Shown: positions 1 through 7,936, numbered from the stretch's first letter. The stretch is 23,080 nucleotides of DNA from DATAEK01 sp036258055 (GCA_036258055.1 DATAEK010000315.1:1-23080), one strand, 5' to 3'. The notes: a model not told the origin generated them from the letters alone. Program-made: numbers and translations.

Positions 1-1
1 G

Positions 2-298
2 TTCCCCGGCTTCGCGCTGCTCGACTTCGCCGCGACCTATCAGGTTCCAGTCTTCCGCACGGCCAGCCCGTGGGTGAAAGTCGAGATCCTGAACGTCACG
101 AACAACCAGAAGCTCATCGCCTTCGACACGACGGTGACACCCGATCCGAACAGTCCGCTCGATACCGACGGACTGCCGACCGGCTTCATCCGTGGTCCGC
201 AGTTCGGGCAGGCGACGAGCAACACCGACTATCCGGCCTGGAGACCCGGATTCACCGGTGGCCGGACGTTCCTGCTTTCGGCGGGCATTCGTTTCTGA
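2..298 (+). CDS. TonB-dependent receptor, C-terminal part (5' end outside window)
   Basis: The frame is open from the window edge to a TGA at 296-298, so only the last 98 residues are visible. The visible part has alternating hydrophobic strands, and the last strand (LLSAGIRF) ends in phenylalanine, as is usual for the final strand of an outer-membrane beta barrel. The reading TSNTDYPAWRPGFTGGRTF just before it resembles the last extracellular loop of the large Oar/CarboxypepD_reg-type TonB receptors that acidobacteria carry in many copies. Such proteins import oligosaccharides, siderophores or peptides across the outer membrane. The substrate cannot be told from this tail. The family call rests on the C-terminal strand pattern alone; another barrel protein is possible. 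Confidence 0.6.
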   Translation, partial: FPGFALLDFAATYQVPVFRTASPWVKVEILNVTNNQKLIAFDTTVTPDPNSPLDTDGLPTGFIRGPQFGQATSNTDYPAWRPGFTGGRTFLLSAGIRF

Positions 299-305
299 AA
301 CTTGT

Positions 306-432
306 GGTTCTAGGGTTCTAGGTTCTCGGGTTCTCGGGTTCTCTGTGCTGCGCTCCGGCACCTGCGAACCCGAGAACCTGTAGAACCATAGAACCCGAGA
401 ACGCTAGAACTTAGAACCTGAGAACCCGAGAA
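306..432. repeat. Inverted array of GGTTCT(A/C)G octamer-like units
   Basis: Positions 306-342 contain five head-to-tail GGTTCT units spaced 7-8 bases apart. Positions 366-432 contain about eight units in the reverse-complement sense (AGAACC/GAACCC). The left arm pairs with 366-387 plus 388-395 with only a 2-base bulge and one mismatch, giving a stem of about 27 bp. The loop (about 343-365) holds a small GTGC/GCAC hairpin of its own. The array is much richer in A and T than its surroundings. It lies between the receptor stop and the next gene, so it could end transcription. It could also be a dispersed non-coding repeat. Short open frames across it are just translations of the repeat. Confidence 0.75.
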
Positions 433-579
433 TCTTCGCCCTCCCGCAGCAGCGCCTTTCCCGCGCCCATGTCCCTTTCCGGCGCCGCGCTGTATCCTTA
501 AGGGAGCGTTCCTCACGGTTTGACCCGCCCGGGCAGGCATCTCAACCGTGGAACATTTTCTGCAGTCAGAGCCTCGATC

Positions 580-1512
580 ATGGGTTCACACACTCGCTCG
601 GCCGTCAGCGCCGCCGGCATCGCGATCATCGTCAGCCTCTTCGTTCTGGCCGTGCCGATTCGCGCACAGCGGATCAAGGTCACGACGCAGACCGTCCCGC
701 TCTACGTCACGGTCACCGATCCCCAGAAGCGGCTGGTGCCGGACCTCGCGCAGGAAGACTTCGAGATCTTCGACGATCAGAAGCTCCAGACGTTGACGAA
801 CTTCGACAACGAGCCCACGCCGATCACCGCCGTGGTAATGCTGGACACGAGCGGCTCCATGACGCTGGCGCTCGACTTCGTCAAAGACGGCGCCGAGCAG
901 TTCCTGATTCGCATGCTGCCGGAGGATCGCGCGAAGGTCGGCGCGTTCAACGACAAGATCGAATTTCATCCCGAATCGGGCACGCCCTTCAGCGAAAACC
1001 GCGACCAGCTCGTACGGAGTTTGAAGGATCTGGATTTCGGTTATCCGACGCGCCTGTACGACGCCGTCGATCGCAGCATCGAAGAGCTCAAGAACGCAAC
1101 CGGCCGGAAAGTGGTGCTCGTGTTCACCGACGGCGAAGACACGGCGAGCAAGCTGGGCGCGGGCGAAGTCCTCGAGCGCGCGCGGCGCGAAGAGACGATG
1201 GTGTATTCGATCGGCCTCGAGAACGAGTACTTCAACGGCCAGCAGCGCGTGAGGACCAACCCGGATCGCGGGTTGAGAAAACTCTCCGAAGAGACGGGCG
1301 GCGGATTCTTCATTCTGAAGAAGAAGGACGAGCTGGGGCCAACCTTCACGCGCGTCGCGCAAGAGCTGCACAGCCAGTACATAATGGGGTTCACGCCGCA
1401 GTCGCTTGACGGCAAAATCCACAAACTCGAGGTGAAGGTGAAGAAACCGGGGATGACGGCGCGGGCGCGCCGGAGCTACCTGGCCAGCCCCCTCGACACC
1501 ACACAGAAGTAA
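580..1512 (+). CDS. Secreted VWFA-domain protein (VWFA-related Acidobacterial domain family)
   Basis: The 310-residue protein starts at ATG 580. An upstream TTG at 520 would add 20 residues ahead of an obvious signal peptide, so I prefer 580. The signal peptide has a hydrophobic core at residues 12-27 and a likely cleavage site after RAQ (residue 30). Next comes the short strand-rich segment typical of the acidobacterial family (VTVTDPQKRLVPDL, EDFEIFDD at about 43-66). The VWA fold follows from about residue 82. Its MIDAS metal site is intact: DTSGSM at 89-94 and TDGED at 183-187. Proteins of this family are exported and very numerous in acidobacteria; their ligands are not known. No strong ribosome binding site is visible. 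The family assignment is secure and the function is open. Confidence 0.9.
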   Translation: MGSHTRSAVSAAGIAIIVSLFVLAVPIRAQRIKVTTQTVPLYVTVTDPQKRLVPDLAQEDFEIFDDQKLQTLTNFDNEPTPITAVVMLDTSGSMTLALDFVKDGAEQFLIRMLPEDRAKVGAFNDKIEFHPESGTPFSENRDQLVRSLKDLDFGYPTRLYDAVDRSIEELKNATGRKVVLVFTDGEDTASKLGAGEVLERARREETMVYSIGLENEYFNGQQRVRTNPDRGLRKLSEETGGGFFILKKKDELGPTFTRVAQELHSQYIMGFTPQSLDGKIHKLEVKVKKPGMTARARRSYLASPLDTTQK

Positions 1513-1581
1513 AAGTTCCAGGCCGAGCTAAACTTTCGGCGGGGGTGAGCCGTCTAACTAAATGAAAGGACGGAATTCACC

Positions 1582-1668
1582 ATGTTTGACTGGGATTTTT
1601 CGAGCAACGCCGATGCACTGGTGGCGATCCTGCTCGTCTGCGCGATTGTCGCGATCGTGCTCGCGTAA
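1582..1668 (+). CDS. 28-residue single-pass membrane peptide
   Basis: ATG 1582 follows a good purine-rich ribosome binding site (GAAAGGA at 1564-1570) and opens a 28-codon frame ending in TAA at 1666-1668. The first ten residues are acidic and polar (MFDWDFSSNA). Residues 12-28 form an unbroken hydrophobic helix (LVAILLVCAIVAIVLA), so the peptide should sit in the inner membrane with its N-terminus in the cytoplasm or periplasm. It has its own leader of about 70 bases after the VWFA gene and is followed by a hairpin. I know no family for it. Support is the ribosome site, the clean amphipathic split and the terminator-like structure right after it; a chance frame of this length remains possible. 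Confidence 0.6.
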   Translation: MFDWDFSSNADALVAILLVCAIVAIVLA

Positions 1669-1680
1669 CCCGCACAGCCG

Positions 1681-1722
1681 CGGAGCGTTAGCGCTCCGAG
1701 TTGGATACGGCGGCTAGCCGCC
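1681..1722. terminator. Two GC-rich hairpins between convergent genes
   Basis: The first hairpin pairs CGGAGCG at 1681-1687 with CGCTCCG at 1692-1698 around a 4-base loop. The second is the perfect 14-base palindrome GGCGGCTAGCCGCC at 1709-1722, which contains the stop codon of the minus-strand MoaD-like gene. Neither has a T-run. They sit exactly where transcripts from the membrane peptide (+) and the oxidoreductase operon (-) meet, so a two-way terminator is the simplest reading. Confidence 0.5.
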
Positions 1723-1965
1723 AGAAATCGTAGGGACCACCTCCACCACGTCACCCTCCCGCAGCTCGCGTTCCCGGGCGTGATACAGCAGCATCTCGTC
1801 GTTCACTGCGAAGTTGAATACCGAGTCGTCCAGCTGATCACGGAACCCGGGAATGCGGCGGTCGAGCACGTCGATCAATTGCGCCAGCGTGTCGACACGC
1901 TCGTGCACTTCGAGCGTGTCGCGATCGTTGACGCGAAGCGTGGACGGCAGCCGGACCGTGATCAT
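1714..1965 (-). CDS. MoaD/ThiS-like small sulfur-carrier protein
   Basis: This 83-residue protein begins at ATG 1965 and ends in the Gly-Gly dipeptide (EVVPTISGG) that defines ubiquitin-fold sulfur carriers. In that family the terminal glycine is adenylated and thiocarboxylated, then gives sulfur to molybdopterin synthase or to thiazole synthesis. Other family features are the VRLPSTLR first strand, an LRIP-like central helix and the REGDVVEVVPTI final strand. The ATG overlaps the TGA of the upstream oxidoreductase (ATGA, 1962-1965), with GGAGG at 1977-1973 seven bases ahead, so translation is coupled. A much longer frame in the same phase covers the oxidoreductase and is a shadow. The neighbour suggests a role in making the tungstopterin cofactor. 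MoaD is more likely than ThiS on context alone. Confidence 0.85.
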   Translation of the reverse strand: MITVRLPSTLRVNDRDTLEVHERVDTLAQLIDVLDRRIPGFRDQLDDSVFNFAVNDEMLLYHARERELREGDVVEVVPTISGG

Positions 1966-3917
1966 GGCGCAGCCTCCAGCATCGCCTCGAGCTCCTGCCG
2001 CCACGCGGGTTGCGGCATCCCCTCCTGATCGAGATCCGAAATCGCGTAGAAGCGCGAGAGCATCGCCTCGAACTCGGCGCGATCGATGCGCTCGCCGGCG
2101 TACGCGCCGACGCGAATCGGTTCGTCGAACCAGCGATCGGGCAGCGTATCGTCGGTCCGGCGCACGCCGAGCCGGCGATTGATCAGCCGTTCCACGCCCA
2201 TGATGTTCTGGCCGATTCGATCGAGCTCCTGCGCCTGAAAATCGAGCCCGGTGACGTTCGCGATCTGCGCGGCGAATTCCTCGAGGCCAGGAAGCGATGG
2301 GCTGTTGAACAGCATGGTCGTGAAACGGCACATGCCGACGGCGTCGCCGACGCCGTAGACGTTCTCGCAGACGCGAACGGCGCGTTCCTTGTCGGCGTAG
2401 CTGTTGGGCGCCGCACTCACAGGACCGCCGTACAGCCGCGCCTTGAACGCCGGATCGTCGTTGATGCGGGCGTTGATCTCGAGCGTCACGCGGTTGCGGA
2501 GGTGATCCATGCCGCGCGTGGCGACGGCGAGACCGAGCGCGAACGCTTTGAGGATCCGCGCGTCGTGCGGATCGCTCTGCATCAGACCCTTCACCGCCAT
2601 CCGGTACTTCAACGCCTCGGCCGGATAGTGCCCGCGCTCGACAGCGCGCGTGCTGTCGGCGAGCACGTTGCCGAAGCCGTCGCGAGCGGCGAGCATGAAC
2701 AGCAGCCGCTCGACTGATTCGGCGTTCCCCCAGGTCAAATCGATGCCGCCCGTGTCCGCCAACCCGATGAGGCCGCGCTCGAACAGCTCCATCGCCCACG
2801 ACAACGCCGAGCCGGTCGACGCCGTATCGAGGCCCAGATCGTTACAGATGTTGTTCAGGCGGATGACGGACTCGATGCGATCGATCCCCAGGTTCGGACC
2901 GAACTTGCCGAGGGTCACGTACTCGGGGCCGTCGCCGCGGCCGTACTTGTCGGCCGGATCCGTCCCGAGGTCGTTCAACGGCCGGCAGTTCACCGGGCAG
3001 CGAAAGCAGCCGGCCATCCCCGGACGATAGGGCGTGATGTGCTCGGCATCGAGCCGATCGGTCCAGGTCGTCTCCTGGTTGTTCTTCGTGCCCATCGCGC
3101 CGAGCATCCGGCTTGGTTTGTAGAGAAATGGGGTGCCCATCGTTTTGAGCGCGTGCTTGACGACCGAGGTATCGAGCAGCTTCTGGGCGATGGTGCGGTT
3201 GTAGCCCTTGTACGGTTGCGCCGTCTCGAAATCGCGCGTCTGCCCCTGAACGACGACAGCTTTCAGCCTGAGCGATCCCATCTTTGCGCCGGGTCCCCCG
3301 CGCGCGTAACAGGCTTTGGGGCCTGCCATGATCGCGCTCGTCAGCACCAGGTTCTCCCCGGCGCGGGTGACGTTGACCATCGCCAGATCCCGCGTCCAGG
3401 TGCCGCCGAAATCGTGCGGGATGCGGTCGCGAAGATCGATGTTGTCGAGTCCAACGTAGGGTGCGGCGTCGAGGAACCGCAGATGGCCGTCGTGAATGTG
3501 CAGCAGCGTCCACGAGGCCGCCCGCCCGTACAGCACGAGATGATCGATCCCGTTCATCCTGATGAACGACGGGAAATAGTCGCCGGCGTTGCAATCCATG
3601 ATGACGCCGGACTCCGGAGACCAGGACGTCGCGTTGCCCCGCGCGGCGCTCGGCACGATGCCGGTCAGTACCCCGGAGCCGAAGATGAGCGGCACGTCCG
3701 GATCGAGCGGCGCCAGCGACTCGTCGAGCAGACGGTGCAGGTAGAACATGTTCGCGCCGCGCCCCGCGAGCAGCGCGCGCACGACCTTGAGGGGCGTGAA
3801 CGCCCGCGCGATCTCCCGTCGCTCGAGATCCACGAACACGGTCGCGCCCTGTGTGGGGTACTGCGCATCGTGCGGCAGCTCGGCCAGGAGGCGTGACACG
3901 CGGTCACGGACGGACAT
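1962..3917 (-). CDS. Aldehyde:ferredoxin oxidoreductase family tungstoenzyme
   Basis: The 651-residue product matches the full length of the AOR family. These enzymes oxidise aldehydes to carboxylic acids with a tungsten bis-pterin and one [4Fe-4S] cluster, passing electrons to ferredoxin. The N-terminal domain has the pterin-binding signature AGRGANMFYL (51-60) and GSGVLTG (80-86). The cluster ligands are all present: C304, C307 and C311 in CFRCPVNC, and C530 in GMCRF. The family motif NDLGLDTASTG lies at 359-369, and GPEYVTLGKFGPNLG (330-344) matches the pterin-facing segment. ATG 3917 starts the gene, with no ribosome site before it. The downstream MoaD-like gene overlaps it by four bases. 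No ferredoxin or maturation genes are next to it, so substrate and electron partner are unknown. Confidence 0.92.
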   Translation of the reverse strand: MSVRDRVSRLLAELPHDAQYPTQGATVFVDLERREIARAFTPLKVVRALLAGRGANMFYLHRLLDESLAPLDPDVPLIFGSGVLTGIVPSAARGNATSWSPESGVIMDCNAGDYFPSFIRMNGIDHLVLYGRAASWTLLHIHDGHLRFLDAAPYVGLDNIDLRDRIPHDFGGTWTRDLAMVNVTRAGENLVLTSAIMAGPKACYARGGPGAKMGSLRLKAVVVQGQTRDFETAQPYKGYNRTIAQKLLDTSVVKHALKTMGTPFLYKPSRMLGAMGTKNNQETTWTDRLDAEHITPYRPGMAGCFRCPVNCRPLNDLGTDPADKYGRGDGPEYVTLGKFGPNLGIDRIESVIRLNNICNDLGLDTASTGSALSWAMELFERGLIGLADTGGIDLTWGNAESVERLLFMLAARDGFGNVLADSTRAVERGHYPAEALKYRMAVKGLMQSDPHDARILKAFALGLAVATRGMDHLRNRVTLEINARINDDPAFKARLYGGPVSAAPNSYADKERAVRVCENVYGVGDAVGMCRFTTMLFNSPSLPGLEEFAAQIANVTGLDFQAQELDRIGQNIMGVERLINRRLGVRRTDDTLPDRWFDEPIRVGAYAGERIDRAEFEAMLSRFYAISDLDQEGMPQPAWRQELEAMLEAAP

Positions 3918-3952
3918 GAGGCCAGTATACGCCCCGAGTTACAATGCCGGCC
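3918..3952. promoter_or_regulatory. Very short divergent promoter region with two -10-like boxes
   Basis: Only 26 bases separate the minus-strand oxidoreductase ATG (3917) from the plus-strand ATG at 3944. On the minus strand TATACT (3929-3924) lies six bases ahead of ATG 3917, where transcription would begin at or next to the start codon. On the plus strand TACAAT (3940-3945) overlaps ATG 3944 and lies seven bases ahead of an in-frame GTG at 3953. No matching -35 boxes are visible. Both genes could therefore be read from leaderless messages. The boxes are seen in the sequence; their use is inferred. Confidence 0.4.
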
Positions 3953-5650
3953 GTGTTTGCCAGATGTCTCTTCTTCGCCGGACTCACATTCATGACTGTT
4001 GACGGGATGCAGGCCCCCGGCGATCGACCGGCGGCGAACCCGCGCGCGACGCGCTCCGTGGTGCTTGCGCGCAACGGCATCATCGCGACCAGCCAGCCGC
4101 TCGCCTCTGCGGCCGGCCTGCGCGTGCTCCAACAGGGCGGCAATGCCATCGACGCGGCCGTCACCGCGGCGGCCGTCCTCTCCGTCGTCGAGCCCACGAT
4201 GAACGGCATCGGCGGAGACCTCTTCGCGATCGTCTACGACGCGAAGACGAAGAGCATCCGCGCGGTGAACGCCAGCGGCCGCGCGCCGGCGGCCGCAACC
4301 CTCGAGGAGTTCAAACGTCGCAAGCTCGACGCGATGCCGTATCGCGGCGAGCTGTCGGTCACCGTACCCGGTGTGGTCGACGGCTGGAACGAGCTCCTGA
4401 CGAAGCTGGGGACGATCACGCTGGCCAAGGCGCTCGAGCCGGCCATCGGCTACGCTCGCGACGGGTTCGCCGTCAGCGAGATCATCTCGTATCAGTGGAA
4501 GGAAGGTCAGAACACCCTCGCACGCGATCCTGCCGCGGCGGCCACGTTCCTTCCCGGTGGGCATGCGCCGTCAGCCGGCGACGTCTTCCGCAACCCGAAC
4601 CTCGCCAGAACGCTGGAACAGATCGCCCAGGGCGGCCGCGACGCGTTTTACAAAGGCGCGATCGCTGAAGCCATCGCCGCGGACATGCGAAAGCGCAACG
4701 CGCTGCTCACAGCGGCCGACCTCGCTGCGCATCATGCCGACTGGGTCCAGCCGATCTCGACGACCTACCGCGGATACGACGTGCTGGAGATGCCGCCCAA
4801 CACCCAGGGCACCACCGCGCTCGAGATGCTCAACATCCTCGAGGGCTTCGACCTCAAGGCGCTCGGGCACAACAGTGCGGCGTATCTTCATCTGCTCGTC
4901 GAAGCCAAACGGATCGCGTTTGCCGATCGTGACGCGTGGCTGGCGGATCCGTCGTCGGTCCCGGCAGACGTGCTCAAGCGTCTCCTGTCGAAAGAGTACG
5001 CGGCGGAGCGCCGCCGCGAGATCAATCCTGATCGCGCCGCCCGCGACTACAAGCCGCTCGCGATTCCCGGATCGAACCCGATGCCCGAGGAACATCCTCA
5101 GGCTCATGGAGACACGATTTACATGACGGTCGCCGACCGCGACGGCAACGTCGTCTCGCTGATCCAATCGCTCTTCGAGACCTTCGGCTCGGGCATCGTC
5201 GCGGGCGACACGGGCATTGCCCTGCACAATCGCGGCGGCCTGTTCTCGCTGAAAGCCGGGCATCCCAACGTGATTGCCCCGGGCAAGCGGCCGTTCCACA
5301 CGCTCGTGCCCGCGATGGTGATGAAAGACGGACGGCCGTGGCTGTCATTCGGGGTCATGGGCGGAGACATGCAGCCGCAGGGGCACGTGCAGGTGCTCTT
5401 GAACCTCATCGACTTCGGCATGAACGTGCAGGAAGCAGGCGAGGCTCCACGGTTCCGGCACACGGCCAACGGCCTCGCCCTCGAGTCCGCGATTTCGCCG
5501 GAGGCGCGCTTCGGGCTGGACGAACGCGGCCACAAGATCATCACGATGATCGGTGCGTTTGGTGGGTTTCAGGGTATCCGGATCGATCCCCGCGGCGTGT
5601 TGATGGGCGGATCGGATCCCCGGAAGGACGGGCTCGCGATCGGGTACTGA
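3944..5650 (+). CDS. ggt: Gamma-glutamyltransferase family protein
   Basis: The frame encodes 568 residues, the usual size of an Ntn-hydrolase gamma-glutamyltransferase precursor. The family enzymes cleave themselves before a threonine, which then transfers or hydrolyses the gamma-glutamyl group of glutathione and related amides in the periplasm. Seen here are the N-terminal LRVLQQGGNAIDAAV block (59-73), GIGGDLF (88-94), the substrate-binding arginine in NASGRAP (R113), and the predicted self-cleavage site before T391 in HGDTIYM. After it come GDTGIALHNRGG (421-432) and GVMGGDMQPQGH, which takes the place of the classic oxyanion segment and is typical of the GGT-like branch. A short hydrophobic N-terminus (FARCLFFAGLTF) suggests export. 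The start is uncertain: ATG 3944, GTG 3953 or ATG 3992. Confidence 0.92.
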   Translation: MPAVFARCLFFAGLTFMTVDGMQAPGDRPAANPRATRSVVLARNGIIATSQPLASAAGLRVLQQGGNAIDAAVTAAAVLSVVEPTMNGIGGDLFAIVYDAKTKSIRAVNASGRAPAAATLEEFKRRKLDAMPYRGELSVTVPGVVDGWNELLTKLGTITLAKALEPAIGYARDGFAVSEIISYQWKEGQNTLARDPAAAATFLPGGHAPSAGDVFRNPNLARTLEQIAQGGRDAFYKGAIAEAIAADMRKRNALLTAADLAAHHADWVQPISTTYRGYDVLEMPPNTQGTTALEMLNILEGFDLKALGHNSAAYLHLLVEAKRIAFADRDAWLADPSSVPADVLKRLLSKEYAAERRREINPDRAARDYKPLAIPGSNPMPEEHPQAHGDTIYMTVADRDGNVVSLIQSLFETFGSGIVAGDTGIALHNRGGLFSLKAGHPNVIAPGKRPFHTLVPAMVMKDGRPWLSFGVMGGDMQPQGHVQVLLNLIDFGMNVQEAGEAPRFRHTANGLALESAISPEARFGLDERGHKIITMIGAFGGFQGIRIDPRGVLMGGSDPRKDGLAIGY

Positions 5651-5657
5651 CGGGCTC

Positions 5658-5733
5658 GGCGCGCCGCAGGCGCGCCCCGCCGAAGCAAAGCAGGTCCCCG
5701 CGAGCGACGGCGAACCGGGCCCCTGCCTCGCGG
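5658..5733. terminator. GC-rich hairpins between convergent genes
   Basis: GGCGCGCC at 5658-5665 pairs with its copy at 5669-5676 around a three-base loop. A second stem pairs CCGCGAG (5698-5704) with CTCGCGG (5727-5733), and a competing GCAGG/CCTGC pairing (5690-5694 with 5722-5726) is also possible. They follow the gamma-glutamyltransferase stop by a few bases and precede the kinase stop on the other strand. There is no T-run, so intrinsic termination is plausible but not shown. Confidence 0.4.
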
Positions 5734-5785
5734 ACTTTGCGCGGTGGGGTGGAATGAGGGGGCCGGCGGGGCGAAGCCCTCCGGA

Positions 5786-7852
5786 TCAGCGCTGAATCTT
5801 GACGCCGGTGTGATCCTGCAGCGCGGGCAGGACCGTCCGCATACCGGAGTCGTCGATCCGCAGGACGACCGGCTCTCCGTGCGACAGCAGAATCACCCAG
5901 TTGCGATCGGATCGGAGGAACCCGAGCTTTCCGAGATCGACCTTGCCTTCGACGTCCTTCCCCTCGGCATCCTTCCACTTCGGCTGCTTGGAGCGCGAGA
6001 AGTACGCCGCGGAGATCGACTGGTACGGCAGCGACACCAGCGCGGATCCGCCATCCTTGCCATTGACTTGCACGCGGCCGTCCGCGAGCGTGAGCACACC
6101 AGCCACCTCGCTCGTCTTGCCGCCGCTCGTCACGAGCACACGAACATCCTTGAACGTGACCGGCGGCAGAGACGAACCAGCGTGAGGAACGGCTGGCGGA
6201 GTGGGTGGCGTGATCGCAGGAGCGGATGGCGCGGGAGGAGGTACCGCCGGCGTCGTGGCTGCTGCAGGTGGCTGGCCACCGCGCGCACCGCGACCGGCAA
6301 CCGTCGCTGCGTTCGCCGGATTGTCCGTCGGACTGATTGTGCCTCGCCCGTCAGCTTTCGTTCCCGGCTGAACCGATCCGGCTGTTGCCACCGTCGTGCC
6401 GGGAGTCTTCGCCCCCGGAACCACCGGCGTCGGCGTCTTCTGAGCGGCCGCGTTCGGCGCCGCGCCAGGCAGAGCGGGTGACGTGGTTGTGGGTGTTGCC
6501 GGTGTGGCTGTCGTTCCTTGGGTCCCGGGTAGCGGTGCCGGTGCGCCTGCCGGCGCTGATGACGCGGGCGGTGACGATCCCGGCTGCGCAGATGCTTCGG
6601 CGGGCGGCGGTGCAGGTGTCGCCGCGGGGGCCGATGTCGGCGGCGGCGTCGCCGACGTCGTGTTCGACCCCACCGCCCCGAACTGGAACTGCGCCGGCAG
6701 GATGTTGCGGCGAAGCGCCGCGAACGAGAGGATCGCCACGCCGGCGATCAGCACCAGGAACACGCCGCCGATCGCAAACAGATGATTGCGTCCAAGTACG
6801 ACGGTCGTGGTCGTACGATCGAGCGCTTTCGTCCCTGTCGGCGTGGGAGCGGGAATGGTCGCGGCGATACTGGGCGCCGCCGCGGCCGCCGTCGCGACAG
6901 CCCCACCGGCGAAATGAGGCCGAAGCTCTCCGGACGTCGCTCTCGCCGCCTTCGCCGGCGCGTACACCTGTGTGATGTCACTGCCGATCATCAGTCCCGG
7001 TGGTGTCGGTGTCGCCACCGTCGGCAATTCACCGAGTGACTGCGGCTGCACGGCAGAGAGCAGGGCGACGCGGAACTCGTCGGCGGTCTGATAACGATCG
7101 GCCGGCGACTTCGCGAGCGCGCGCGTCATCACCCCGCTGCACCAGGGCGGTAAGTGGGGCGCGATCTCCGCAATCGGGATCGGCACCTCGTTGACCTGCT
7201 TCTGCACCATCGCCATCGCCGTATCGGCATTGAACGGCAGCTTCCCAGTGAGCAATCGGTAGAGCAGCACGCCGACGGCGTACAAATCAGCGCGACCGTC
7301 AACCTCGCCGCCGAGCACCTGCTCCGGAGCCATGTAGGCGGGGGTGCCCATCATGTAGCCGCCGTGCGTGAACCGCTCGGTGCCGAGCACGCGCGCGATG
7401 CCGAAATCCATGACCTTCACCGCGCCCGTCTCGGTGATCATCAGGTTGGCCGGCTTCAGATCGCGGTGGATGACGCCGCCGCGATGTGCGTGCGAGAGCG
7501 CGTCGAGGACCTGCATTGCAAGATGCGCGGCCTGCGGCGCCGCAAGCGGACCCATGCGCTCGGCAAAGTCGTGCACGGTCTCGCCGCGCACGAACTCCAT
7601 CACCATGAGGAGCTGATCGTCGTCCCGATAGAGCTCGTAGATCGTCGCGATGCTGGGATGGTTGAGACGCGCGAGCGTGACCGCTTCCCCGCGGAAGCGC
7701 TTCAGGATGTCGGTATCGTCGAGATCGGCGTTGAGAACTTTGATCGCGACTTCGCGATCGAGCGTCTCATCGATCCCCTTGTACACGGTGCCCATGCCAC
7801 CACGACCAAGGCGTTCGATGATGCGGTACTTACCGAGTGTCTTTCCAATCAT
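5786..7852 (-). CDS. Transmembrane PknB-type Ser/Thr protein kinase
   Basis: The 688-residue protein has a complete Hanks-type kinase domain at residues 9 to about 265: glycine loop GRGGMG (16-21), ATP-binding lysine K38, catalytic HRDLKPAN (129-136, D131), DFG (149-151) and APE (175-177). A juxtamembrane linker follows. One transmembrane helix (about 358-380) is preceded by basic residues, so the kinase is cytoplasmic. Residues 390 to about 565 are a low-complexity Pro/Ala/Thr stretch that would span the cell wall. The C-terminal 115 residues form a compact extracytoplasmic domain containing WVILLSHGEPVVLRI. No PASTA repeats are present. The activation loop lacks nothing essential, so I expect activity. 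The gene is monocistronic, with its own promoter at 7886-7914. Substrates and ligand are unknown. Confidence 0.93.
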   Translation of the reverse strand: MIGKTLGKYRIIERLGRGGMGTVYKGIDETLDREVAIKVLNADLDDTDILKRFRGEAVTLARLNHPSIATIYELYRDDDQLLMVMEFVRGETVHDFAERMGPLAAPQAAHLAMQVLDALSHAHRGGVIHRDLKPANLMITETGAVKVMDFGIARVLGTERFTHGGYMMGTPAYMAPEQVLGGEVDGRADLYAVGVLLYRLLTGKLPFNADTAMAMVQKQVNEVPIPIAEIAPHLPPWCSGVMTRALAKSPADRYQTADEFRVALLSAVQPQSLGELPTVATPTPPGLMIGSDITQVYAPAKAARATSGELRPHFAGGAVATAAAAAPSIAATIPAPTPTGTKALDRTTTTVVLGRNHLFAIGGVFLVLIAGVAILSFAALRRNILPAQFQFGAVGSNTTSATPPPTSAPAATPAPPPAEASAQPGSSPPASSAPAGAPAPLPGTQGTTATPATPTTTSPALPGAAPNAAAQKTPTPVVPGAKTPGTTVATAGSVQPGTKADGRGTISPTDNPANAATVAGRGARGGQPPAAATTPAVPPPAPSAPAITPPTPPAVPHAGSSLPPVTFKDVRVLVTSGGKTSEVAGVLTLADGRVQVNGKDGGSALVSLPYQSISAAYFSRSKQPKWKDAEGKDVEGKVDLGKLGFLRSDRNWVILLSHGEPVVLRIDDSGMRTVLPALQDHTGVKIQR

Positions 7853-7885
7853 GGGCGGGGAGCCTTGGAACGGGCTGAGTTAGTC

Positions 7886-7914
7886 AGTCTAGGGTCAGAA
7901 TGGAGGCTTGTCAA
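7886..7914 (-). promoter_or_regulatory. Sigma-70-type promoter of the kinase gene
   Basis: On the minus strand a consensus TTGACA (7914-7909) is followed after exactly 17 bases by TAGACT (7891-7886), four of six matches to TATAAT. Transcription would start near 7879, leaving a leader of about 27 bases before ATG 7852. This is the best-matching housekeeping promoter in the window. Confidence 0.65.
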
Positions 7915-7936
7915 CGGCGCGCGGGGGCCGTTTTGC

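Noticed and set aside
306..432. CRISPR array
   Set aside because: Units are 7-8 bases with no spacers and occur in both orientations, unlike a CRISPR repeat-spacer layout.
586..1422. 278-residue open frame antisense to the VWFA gene
   Set aside because: It mirrors the codon positions of the VWFA gene, has no ribosome site and no recognisable domain.
1714..2799. 361-residue frame ending in the MoaD-like protein
   Set aside because: The upstream part overlaps the aldehyde oxidoreductase in another frame and is arginine-rich noise; only the last 83 residues have family features and a ribosome site.
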